From Nitrospira sp. (GTDB taxonomy: Bacteria > Nitrospirota > Nitrospiria > Nitrospirales > Nitrospiraceae), in contig SWDO01000015.1 in assembly GCA_005116895.1 (NCBI GenBank), positions 50,481 through 114,480 on the forward strand: 64,000 nucleotides of DNA, read 5' to 3'. Positions within the stretch are counted from its first letter, which is position 1; each line of letters begins with the position of its first letter. The position numbers and the translations under genes were made by a program. Shown one piece after another: positions 8,291 through 15,512 of the stretch. The notes below the pieces were generated by a model, which worked only from the letters and a program-made list of their open reading frames with translations, was not told the origin of the DNA and ran no database searches.

Positions 8291-9649
8291 ATGGGAATTC
8301 TGTCGTCGCTTTTTACGGGCGTCAGCGGGTTGAACGCAAACGGAAATGCATTATCAGTCGTGGGAAATAATATCGCAAATCTGAGTACAGTTGGGTTTAA
8401 GTCCAGCCGATCCGTCTTCGCCGACTTGATCAGTTCTTCGCTGGGAGGGGCGGGAGGCGCGATTCAGACTGGTTTGGGGGTGGCGCTCAACGGCGTGCAA
8501 GGGAACTTCAGCCAAGGGTCGCTCAGTACCACCAGTAATGCGCTGGATTTGGCCATCGACGGTAACGGATTCTTTGTCCTCAGGGATCCGGCCGGCGCGG
8601 CATTCTATTCTCGAGCTGGACAGTTTCATCTGGATGCGCAGAACCGCATCGTCGACCCCAGCGGATTCTTCCTCCAGGGCTACCAGGTCAATACCAGCGG
8701 TCTCATTACCGCCAGCATCGGTGGAGTCACACTCCCTACCACAACGGCTCCGCCGAACCCGACCAGCACCGTCGATATCGGCGCTAATCTCAATTCACAA
8801 TCAACGACCGGTACCTTCTCGCTCGCAGATCCGGCCGGAACAGCTCAGTTTTCAACATCGCTCACCGCCTATGATTCTGTCGGCAACACCCATCTCCTGA
8901 CCACATATTTTACGAAGACCGCGGCGAATACCTGGACCTATAACGTCCTAGGCAGTTCGAGCGAGGTCGTTACCGGCAATTACCATTCATCGAATGTGAA
9001 TGCTTCCCTGGGGCTTGTGCGGTTGGCATCCGGTTCTCTGACGTTCACGACATCCGGCGCACTTGATACTGAGAGTGTGGTGACAAGCTATGATAGCGGC
9101 ACTGCTGGAGGAACCGCTGGGGGCACGGTTGGGCAATCTCAAATCGATTTTGTCGGCGCGACCGCGGATCAGGCCGTTGCCTTCAATTTCGGCACAAGTG
9201 TGACGACTGATGGAGGGACCGGACTGAACCTCACCACCCAATTCGGCGCGGCTTCTGGGTTGGTTCAGCAAGCCCAAAATGGGTTTGGTGCCGGAGCTCT
9301 CCAGACCTTCAGCGTAGAGACCAACGGGATGGTCAATGGCCGATTCTCCAACGGGCAGGTTCGTCCCTTGGCTCAGCTGGCGTTGGCACGGTTTCCGGAT
9401 CCGTTGGGGCTGGTGCGAACCGGAAAGAATACTTTTGCCGAGTCGGGCACGTCTGGGCAACCGTTGGTTGGAGCTGCCACGTCGGCAGGCCTTGGGCGAA
9501 TCCTGGCCAACACACTTGAGCTGTCCAATGTCGATCTCGGTGAAAGTTTTATCGATATGATCGCGGCGCAACGAGGGTTCCAGGCGAACTCACGCGTGAT
9601 CACGACATCCGACGAAATATTACAAGAGTTGGTCAATCTTAAACGGTAG
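8291..9649 (+). CDS. flgE: Flagellar hook protein FlgE
   Basis: FlgE (452 residues) builds the hook. The N-terminal rod/hook signature (LFTGVSGLNANGNALSVVGN) and the C-terminal helix (NVDLGESFIDMIAAQRGFQA) that pack in the core are both present; the middle (90-370) is the Gly/Thr-rich surface region. A ribosome site AAAGAGGAGG precedes ATG. The gene is the last of this block: a 13-bp-arm hairpin follows 19 bases after the stop. Confidence 0.97.
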   Translation: MGILSSLFTGVSGLNANGNALSVVGNNIANLSTVGFKSSRSVFADLISSSLGGAGGAIQTGLGVALNGVQGNFSQGSLSTTSNALDLAIDGNGFFVLRDPAGAAFYSRAGQFHLDAQNRIVDPSGFFLQGYQVNTSGLITASIGGVTLPTTTAPPNPTSTVDIGANLNSQSTTGTFSLADPAGTAQFSTSLTAYDSVGNTHLLTTYFTKTAANTWTYNVLGSSSEVVTGNYHSSNVNASLGLVRLASGSLTFTTSGALDTESVVTSYDSGTAGGTAGGTVGQSQIDFVGATADQAVAFNFGTSVTTDGGTGLNLTTQFGAASGLVQQAQNGFGAGALQTFSVETNGMVNGRFSNGQVRPLAQLALARFPDPLGLVRTGKNTFAESGTSGQPLVGAATSAGLGRILANTLELSNVDLGESFIDMIAAQRGFQANSRVITTSDEILQELVNLKR

Positions 9650-9667
9650 AGTGTTTCTTTCCCGGTT

Positions 9668-9696
9668 GGGCTGGGAGTGATCGTCACTCCCAGCCC
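9668..9696 (+). terminator. Hairpin terminator after flgE
   Basis: A perfect inverted repeat with 13-bp arms (GGGCTGGGAGTGA / TCACTCCCAGCCC) and a TCG loop follows flgE. The downstream tract is only pyrimidine-rich (TCCTCTCCTTC), so it may be a leaky or Rho-assisted terminator. It separates the hook block from the fliL block, which has its own promoter. Confidence 0.7.
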
Positions 9697-9899
9697 TCCT
9701 CTCCTTCACTCCGCCCTCTCATCCGGTGTCAGTCTCTACTCTTGGCCATCATCCTTCACCCTGTCAGCTTCTTGACGGTGTCAAGAGGTTGGTTGACAGC
9801 GCGCGTACGCGCCCTGTGATGCGTGGTGTATGTCGTATGGGAGTATGCGCCAGATATGGTGATTCGTGATTCCTGCTATCGGTGAGTCGCAACGTGTAG

Positions 9900-9915
9900 T
9901 GGCATATGCATTGCA
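9900..9915 (+). promoter_or_regulatory. Sigma54-type promoter of the fliL-fliA block
   Basis: TGGCATATGCATTGCA matches the RpoN -24/-12 consensus TGGCAC-N5-TTGCA with correct spacing (GG-N10-GC). It lies 40 bases before fliL, in a 305-base gap after a hairpin. An inverted repeat CTTGAC-GGT-GTCAAG (9771-9785) lies about 130 bases upstream and could bind an enhancer-binding protein; this is inference. No RpoN activator gene is in the window. Confidence 0.75.
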
Positions 9916-9954
9916 GTCTCCGCACCGGGCCAACGAGTCAATCGAGGAGGAGTT

Positions 9955-10506
9955 ATGGCAGATGCAGCCGCAGTTGACGAAAAAGCTCCCGCAGCGGCCC
10001 CCGCTCCGGCGTTCCCCATCAAACTGCTCATTATTGTTTCAGTGATTGCCTTGGTATTCGGGGTGGGTGGGGCATTCGTGGCAGTCAAATTCCTGGGAGG
10101 AGCCAGTCAAGGGGGTGAACATTCAGAGGATCATAAAGGTGATGCCGAGGCAAAGGTCGAATCGAAGAGCGAGGCTGGTGGAAAACATGGTGAGGCCGCT
10201 TCGCCCGGTGTCATGTTCGATTTGGATCCCTTCATTGTCAATCTCGCAGACACCCCGGACGTGCGGTATTTGAAGTTGACCCTCAAGCTCGATGTAGACG
10301 GCGAAGCGGTGTCTACGGAACTGTCCACGCGGATTCCTCAGATACGAGATGCGGTCCTGGTCTTGCTCAGCAGCAAGGACGTCAATGCGGTCAGAACGAC
10401 ACAGGGGAAATTCCAGCTGCGTGATGAAATTACTCAGCGCATCAACGGGCTTCTGAAAAAGCCAGGAGTCCGATCGGCCTATTTCACGGAATTTGTCGTT
10501 CAGTAA
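9955..10506 (+). CDS. fliL: Flagellar basal body-associated protein FliL
   Basis: FliL (183 residues) is a single-pass inner-membrane protein that surrounds the stator and supports torque. An Ala/Pro-rich cytoplasmic tail precedes the membrane helix near 22-50 (LLIIVSVIALVFGVGGAFVA). A charged linker and the periplasmic FliL domain follow (about 85-183; MFDLDPFIVNLAD, VRYLKLTLKLDVD). Good ribosome site (GAGGAGG). First gene after the sigma54-type box; fliM follows at 11 bases. Confidence 0.96.
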   Translation: MADAAAVDEKAPAAAPAPAFPIKLLIIVSVIALVFGVGGAFVAVKFLGGASQGGEHSEDHKGDAEAKVESKSEAGGKHGEAASPGVMFDLDPFIVNLADTPDVRYLKLTLKLDVDGEAVSTELSTRIPQIRDAVLVLLSSKDVNAVRTTQGKFQLRDEITQRINGLLKKPGVRSAYFTEFVVQ

Positions 10507-10517
10507 CAGCGGATACT

Positions 10518-11492
10518 ATGGAAAAGATTCTCTCCCAGGACGAAATCGATGCCCTGTTAAAGGGCGTCGTCTCCGGTGAGGTGGACACGGCTCCGAAGGA
10601 GGCTGCCGAAGAGGCACCGAGTATCAAGGGATACGATCTATTCAACCAGGAGCGAATCATCCGTGGGCGAATGCCGACCATGGAGATGATCAACGACCGA
10701 TTCATTCGCCGCCAATCAGTTGTCTGGACCGGCATGTTTCGACAGGCCATTGATTTTGCTGTCGTCGGGACGCAGGTGATCAAATTCGGTGAGTTTTTGA
10801 AAAAGGTTCCGATGCCCTCATCGTTGAACGTGTTTCATATGGCGCCATTACGGGGAAGCGCACTCTTCGTGATGGACGCGTTTCTTGTGTATCTGATCGT
10901 GGACTATTTTTTTGGGGGGAAGGGGCAAACTCACGTGAAGCCTGAGGGGCGAGACTTCACGCCCGTCCAACTGCGGATCATTAAAAAGTTGTTGCTCCAA
11001 TCGCTTGTCGATCTGGAAAAGGCGTGGCATGCCGTCGTGCCGATCAAGGTGGAGTATATGCGCTCTGAGAGCAACCCTCAGTTCGCGATGGTGGTGACCG
11101 CATCTGAAATCGTCATCGTTGTCACGTTACAGGTTATTTTGGGAGAAACGGCCAGGGAGCTCTACATCGTCTATCCCTACAGTATGCTCGAACCGATCAA
11201 AGAGAAGCTCTATTCCGGTCTCGTCTCCGATCAGCTCGATCAAAACGGCGAGTGGGGTCAGCGATTCCAAGAGCGATTGCACGAGTGTCCACTTCCGATT
11301 GCGGTCCGACTGGGGACCGCCACGGTCACGGTGAAAGACGTGATGAATTTTTCGCCGGGTGACGTGATTTTACTCGACCAGCATCCAGGAGATCCTCTCG
11401 ACTGCTATATCGAGGGGCACCACAAATTCCAGGGAAGTCCTGGAATTTACAAGGGCAATCACGCGTGCCGCGTGACCAAAGTATTGAACTAG
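10518..11492 (+). CDS. fliM: Flagellar motor switch protein FliM
   Basis: FliM (324 residues) is the C-ring protein that receives phospho-CheY. The N-terminal CheY-binding peptide is intact (EKILSQDEIDALLKGV, residues 2-17). The CheC-like middle domain (about 45-235) binds FliG, and the SpoA domain (about 245-320) packs with FliN. Length and order (fliL, fliM, fliN) are standard. Having this peptide fits the two cheY genes near the right end of the window. Confidence 0.97.
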   Translation: MEKILSQDEIDALLKGVVSGEVDTAPKEAAEEAPSIKGYDLFNQERIIRGRMPTMEMINDRFIRRQSVVWTGMFRQAIDFAVVGTQVIKFGEFLKKVPMPSSLNVFHMAPLRGSALFVMDAFLVYLIVDYFFGGKGQTHVKPEGRDFTPVQLRIIKKLLLQSLVDLEKAWHAVVPIKVEYMRSESNPQFAMVVTASEIVIVVTLQVILGETARELYIVYPYSMLEPIKEKLYSGLVSDQLDQNGEWGQRFQERLHECPLPIAVRLGTATVTVKDVMNFSPGDVILLDQHPGDPLDCYIEGHHKFQGSPGIYKGNHACRVTKVLN

Positions 11493-11517
11493 TCGTGACA
11501 CCATCGAGAGAGTGACT

Positions 11518-11886
11518 ATGGCTGAATCAGACTCCGCAACGCAGTTCGATTCCCAGACCACCGGGAGCCCATCCCCGCAGCCGGCTTCGTTTCCGTCTGT
11601 CCAAAGCGCGGAGATGGGCGGCACTCCCAAGAATATCGATTTTATTCTGGATATTCCCATGAGCGTCACCGTGTATGTCGGATCCACAAAGATGGCCATT
11701 CGGGATCTGTTGCAACTCGCTCAAGGCTCCGTCATTGAGCTGGATAAACTCGCAGGCGAGCCGATGGAAGTGATGGTGAACAACAAGTTGGTGGCGCGCG
11801 GTGAAGTCGTGGTCGTCAACGAGAAATTCGGCATTCGCTTGACGGATGTGGTGAGTGCGGCGGAACGCGTGCAACACTTGCGCTGA
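11518..11886 (+). CDS. fliN: Flagellar motor switch protein FliN
   Basis: A 122-residue FliN: a Ser/Pro/Gln-rich N-terminal tail of about 35 residues and one SpoA (surface presentation) domain (about 43-120; DIPMSVTVYVGSTKMAIRDL, GEVVVVNEKFGIRLTDVV). It forms the lower C ring and docks FliH. I choose ATG 11518 over the GTG two codons upstream because the GAGAG ribosome site is better spaced. fliO follows at 19 bases. Confidence 0.95.
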   Translation: MAESDSATQFDSQTTGSPSPQPASFPSVQSAEMGGTPKNIDFILDIPMSVTVYVGSTKMAIRDLLQLAQGSVIELDKLAGEPMEVMVNNKLVARGEVVVVNEKFGIRLTDVVSAAERVQHLR

Positions 11887-11905
11887 ATGATCCGAAGGAG
11901 AGGCC

Positions 11906-12313
11906 GTGATTGATCTGTGGGAAAGTCTGTTCCGCACCGTCTCAGCCCTGGCCATCGTGCTGGCGTTGATGGGGGTTGTCGCGGTGACGGTCCGGCGAGT
12001 GATGGGGCAACGACTGGGGATTGCCGGCGGGCGTCCGCTCGTACGAGTCTTGGCGAGTGGCTATATCGCTCCACGCAAGACCATTTCCATCGTGTCGGTT
12101 GCGGGAGAATATTTGATTGTGGGAACGACCGCGACCGATCTTGTTCCGCTCGGGCGCATCAGCGATTCAGCCGAATTGCGGGAATTACTCTCTCTCACCA
12201 GCGAGAACGCCTCCACCGAGGCAGCGCCGGCCTCTCAGGAAAGGTTTGCGTCCTGGCTGCGGCATCTCCCGTTCGGTGCGTTGCATCATAACAAGGGACT
12301 TCATGGCCGATAA
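11906..12313 (+). CDS. fliO: Flagellar export protein FliO
   Basis: A 135-residue protein with one N-terminal membrane helix (about 9-30; ALAIVLALMGVVAVTV) and a small cytoplasmic domain whose PRKTISIVSVAGEYLIVGTT stretch is typical of FliO. FliO helps assemble the FliP ring of the export gate. GTG start with AAGGAG five bases upstream. The end overlaps fliP by 11 bases. Confidence 0.9.
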   Translation: MIDLWESLFRTVSALAIVLALMGVVAVTVRRVMGQRLGIAGGRPLVRVLASGYIAPRKTISIVSVAGEYLIVGTTATDLVPLGRISDSAELRELLSLTSENASTEAAPASQERFASWLRHLPFGALHHNKGLHGR

Positions 12314-13070
12314 GCACGAGTCGCACACGCACTTATTCTGGGGGATTCTCCTCGGAGGGATCATGCTGCTTGTGATGCCGCTTTCTGAAGCGGTGGCCGG
12401 CGGTCCATCGGTGAGCCTCGACTTTGGCGCGGATGGTCCGAAACAAACCGCGGTGGTGATCCAGATTCTCATTCTGCTCACGGTGCTCTCTTTGGCACCG
12501 GCCTTGTTCATCATGGTGACGTCTTTTACCAGGATCGTGATCGTGTTGGCCTTTCTCCGTCAAGCACTGGGAACGCAGTCGGTTCCTCCCAATCAAGTGT
12601 TACTGTCGTTGGCGCTGTTCCTGACGATGTTCATCATGGCTCCGGTGGGGCAGGCCGTCTACACCAACGCGCTCCAACCATTGATGGCTGAGCAGATCTC
12701 CTATGAAGATGCGTGGAAGAAGGGTATCGAGCCGGTGCGGGGCTTTATGCTGCGTCAGGTAAGGGAAAAGGATCTCGAACTCTTCATCAAGCTGAGTCAC
12801 GTGCCAAAACCAGATCGGGTTGAGGACGTGCCAACCCAGGCGATTATTCCGGCCTTCATTCTGAGCGAGCTACGGATTGCCTTTCAGATTGGATTCTTAA
12901 TCTATATCCCCTTTCTCATCGTCGATATGGTCGTGGCCAGTATCCTCATGTCGATGGGCATGATGCTTCTTCCGCCTGTCGTGATCTCGCTGCCGTTCAA
13001 GCTGATCTTGTTCGTTTTGGCCGATGGGTGGTACTTGGTCGTGGGGTCAATGGTGCGCAGCTTTCAGTGA
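12303..13070 (+). CDS. fliP: Flagellar export gate protein FliP
   Basis: FliP (255 residues) forms the core export pore with FliQ and FliR. The start at 12303 (ATGGCCGATAAG) gives a cleavable signal peptide (about 1-35; GILLGGIMLLVMPLSEAVAG), as known for FliP. The frame is open further upstream, but that part reads through fliO. Conserved segments include LFIMVTSFTRIVIVLAFLRQ and the last helices (MGMMLLPPVVISLPFKLILF). fliQ follows after a 79-base gap with a CGTGAAG/CTTCACG inverted repeat. Confidence 0.95.
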   Translation: MADKHESHTHLFWGILLGGIMLLVMPLSEAVAGGPSVSLDFGADGPKQTAVVIQILILLTVLSLAPALFIMVTSFTRIVIVLAFLRQALGTQSVPPNQVLLSLALFLTMFIMAPVGQAVYTNALQPLMAEQISYEDAWKKGIEPVRGFMLRQVREKDLELFIKLSHVPKPDRVEDVPTQAIIPAFILSELRIAFQIGFLIYIPFLIVDMVVASILMSMGMMLLPPVVISLPFKLILFVLADGWYLVVGSMVRSFQ

Positions 13071-13078
13071 AGCGTGGA

Positions 13079-13135
13079 TCGTGAAACGTGAAGGGTATTT
13101 TGCAATATTCTGACGAACGACACTTCACGAACGAC
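13079..13135. repeat. GTGAAAC/TTCACG-type inverted repeat, copy between fliP and fliQ
   Basis: CGTGAAACGTGAAG is followed about 30 bases later by CTTCACG, forming a 7-bp stem. It is the most divergent member of the GTTTC/GAAAC repeat family found at eight other places in this window. Confidence 0.5.
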
Positions 13136-13149
13136 AAGGAACGAAATCT

Positions 13150-13419
13150 ATGACGCCGGAGATGGTAACGGAACTGGCCAGGCAAGCGTTGGAAACGACG
13201 TTGTTGGTGTCGTCCCCGATTCTGGGGCTTAGTTTGTTCATCGGCCTGGCCATTAGTGCGCTCCAGGCCATGACGCAACTGAACGAAGCCACGCTCACCT
13301 TTGTTCCGAAAGTGGTGGTCCTGTTTGTGGCGTTGCTGCTTTTTCTCCCTTGGATGCTGAACACCATGACCACGTATATGGCCAATCTTCTCATGAATAT
13401 TCCCAACTATGTGCATTAA
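13150..13419 (+). CDS. fliQ: Flagellar export gate protein FliQ
   Basis: FliQ (89 residues, family size) has two membrane helices (about 17-38 and 52-74) and the signature LFIGLAISALQAMTQLNEATLTFVPK. It packs around FliP in the export gate. The stop is followed at once by the 122-bp palindromic repeat that separates fliQ from fliR. Confidence 0.96.
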   Translation: MTPEMVTELARQALETTLLVSSPILGLSLFIGLAISALQAMTQLNEATLTFVPKVVVLFVALLLFLPWMLNTMTTYMANLLMNIPNYVH

Positions 13420-13541
13420 CAGGATGTTGAACAAGTCTTCCAGCTTCGTTCTCGCGTTGCTCAGAGGCTCAACGTACCGAAGCGTACGCCGCGCCTCTTT
13501 GCTCGCTGTGGCCTTGCTGGAAGGCCTGTTTGAACATCCTG
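13420..13541. repeat. 122-bp imperfect palindromic repeat between fliQ and fliR
   Basis: The element begins CAGGATGTT and ends AACATCCTG, its exact reverse complement. The two arms pair with few mismatches up to a centre formed by GTAC-cgaagc-GTAC (13474-13487). I recall very similar dispersed palindromes in Nitrospira genomes; this is memory, not a search. It has no transposase and resembles a MITE or REP-like element. It starts one base after the fliQ stop and may form a strong hairpin in the mRNA. A 70-codon open frame across it is an artefact. Confidence 0.8.
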
Positions 13542-13631
13542 CGGGCTATGTGCATCCGGTCTATGACATCCAAACTGTGTGGAGTTGCGGATATCAGAAT
13601 CGTTCTTCAATGACCTGCTAGTACGAGGCGA

Positions 13632-14420
13632 ATGGCGTTGACGCAGACCATCCAGATTCTCCTTCCAGAATTCCAAGGATTCTTGGTCCTTATTTCCCGT
13701 ATCGGTGGGCTGTTGGCTGCGTTGCCGGTGTTGAGTGGGCGGACTGTTCCGGCGAAAGTCAAACTGGCCCTCGTCCTGGCGTTGGGAGTGCTGTTGGCTC
13801 CCTTAGTCCGACTTCCCGCTGTGCCCTATGATCCTGTCGTCTTGGCCGCCGGGCTTGTCAGTGAAATGGTCATTGGTTTAGCGATCGGGCTGGCCGTTCG
13901 GTTATTTTTCGGTGCGCTCGAGCTGGCCGGAGAGCTGATCGGTGTACAGATGGGATTCGGTGTGGTGCAACTGTTCGATCCCACGACGGCCGAGCAGACC
14001 CCTATCATCGGCCAATACTTCACCCTCCTGGCGACCCTCCTCTTTCTCTCGCTGAACGGACATCTGCTGCTGGTGGCGACCATTATCTCAAGCTATGAGT
14101 CCATTCCGGCATTCGGCGCGTCCGTCCCTGGTGAAATGGGCGAGGCTATTCTCCGCCTCTCTCAGAACATGTTCATCCTGGGATTGAAGTTAGCGGTACC
14201 CGTGCTCGTTATCATTTTGCTGATTAATATTCTTCTTGCGTTGTTGGGACGGGCGGTCAGTCAGATCAACGTGTTTGTTCTAAGTTTTCCGGTCACCATC
14301 GCCGGCGGGCTGGCGGTGATGTCGCTGTCCGCGCCGTTTGTGACGGAACTGTTGGTCCGGGAAATCGAGCGACTGCAATTCACGATTGATGAGCTCCTGA
14401 GGGCGTTAGGACATGGCTGA
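13632..14420 (+). CDS. fliR: Flagellar export gate protein FliR
   Basis: FliR (262 residues) is the single-copy subunit that closes the FliP/FliQ/FliR export gate. Six or so membrane helices are seen, and the family segments GLLAALPVLSGRTVPAKVKL and GAQ-like VQMGFGVVQLFDPTTAEQTP are present. The stop overlaps flhB by eight bases. The gap before it (13420-13631) holds the palindromic repeat. Confidence 0.96.
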   Translation: MALTQTIQILLPEFQGFLVLISRIGGLLAALPVLSGRTVPAKVKLALVLALGVLLAPLVRLPAVPYDPVVLAAGLVSEMVIGLAIGLAVRLFFGALELAGELIGVQMGFGVVQLFDPTTAEQTPIIGQYFTLLATLLFLSLNGHLLLVATIISSYESIPAFGASVPGEMGEAILRLSQNMFILGLKLAVPVLVIILLINILLALLGRAVSQINVFVLSFPVTIAGGLAVMSLSAPFVTELLVREIERLQFTIDELLRALGHG

Positions 14421-15489
14421 GGATCGAAGTAATAAGACAGAACCCGCGACACCGAAACGCAAAGAGGATGCGCGCAAGAAAGGACAGATCGCGATCAGTC
14501 GCGACCTCTCCACCGCAGTCATTCTCTTGAGCGGCATCGGTCTGCTGGCGGCCATGTTGCCGGTTGGTCTTCAGAAAATGACGGAGATGACTCGTCAAGG
14601 GCTTACGCTCTCCTTTCCCTTAGTGTTCTACAAAGACATGTCGATTGAACAGGTGTACGAGGTCGTCATCCAGGCGGGCCTCACTGTGGTGACGCTGAGT
14701 CTTCCAGTCTTGATGGGGATTCTGGTGATGGGGAGCGGTGCGTCATTGCTGCAATCAGGGTTGTTATGGCGTGCCGATGCAATTCAACTGGATGCTCAAC
14801 GTATCAGTCCGATCAAAGGATTATCCCGATTGTTCTCGTTGCGATCTGTGATCGAGCTCGTGAAGGGGCTCCTCAAGATTGCGATCGTGACGGGTGTCGG
14901 TCTGTGGGTTGCACGGTATGACGTACTCCAGATTCCCGGGTTGGTCGGGTTCGATATGGGTACCGCCCTGGGTGTTACTGGAGGGCTCGCGTTGAAGGTC
15001 GGATTGGCCGTTGCTGGGGCGATTGGGGTCTTGGCCGGGTTTGACTATTTCTACCAACGCTATGAGTGGGAACGTAGTCTGCGGATGTCGAAGGAAGAGG
15101 TCAAGGAGGAACACAAGTCCGCGGAAGGCGACCCGCGCAGCAAGGATCGAGTGCGGGCTCTCCAACGAGAGCTGACCAAGAAACGCATGATGGCCGCCGT
15201 GAAAACTGCGGATGTGGTGGTTACCAATCCAACACATTTGGCTGTTGCGCTGAAGTATGACACCACTACGATGGGAGCTCCTGTGGTGGTTGCTAAAGGA
15301 GCTGGCTTTGTTGCTGAACGTATTCGTGAGCTGGCTCGACATCACGGGGTGCCGGTTATCGAACAGAAGTTCGTGGCCCGAACACTATTTAAACTCGTTG
15401 AAGTTGGCAAGGAAATTCCAAACGAGCTGTATCGTGCGGTTGCGGAGATTCTCGCGTTGGTGTATCGCGCCAGAGGTGTGACTCCATGA
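14413..15489 (+). CDS. flhB: Flagellar export switch protein FlhB
   Basis: FlhB (358 residues) has a basic N-terminal tail (DRSNKTEPATPKRKEDARKK), four membrane helices (about 30-210) and a cytoplasmic domain with the self-cleavage site N272-P273-T-H (VVTNPTHLAVALKYD). Cleavage lets FliK switch export from hook to filament substrates. Overlaps fliR by eight bases; flhA follows at 23 bases. Confidence 0.97.
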   Translation: MAEDRSNKTEPATPKRKEDARKKGQIAISRDLSTAVILLSGIGLLAAMLPVGLQKMTEMTRQGLTLSFPLVFYKDMSIEQVYEVVIQAGLTVVTLSLPVLMGILVMGSGASLLQSGLLWRADAIQLDAQRISPIKGLSRLFSLRSVIELVKGLLKIAIVTGVGLWVARYDVLQIPGLVGFDMGTALGVTGGLALKVGLAVAGAIGVLAGFDYFYQRYEWERSLRMSKEEVKEEHKSAEGDPRSKDRVRALQRELTKKRMMAAVKTADVVVTNPTHLAVALKYDTTTMGAPVVVAKGAGFVAERIRELARHHGVPVIEQKFVARTLFKLVEVGKEIPNELYRAVAEILALVYRARGVTP

Positions 15490-15512
15490 GAATGTTACAG
15501 GTCTAGAGGATT

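Noticed and set aside
13409..13621. 70-codon open frame between fliQ and fliR
   Set aside because: It runs through the 122-bp palindrome and overlaps the fliQ end; its translation is explained by the repeat.
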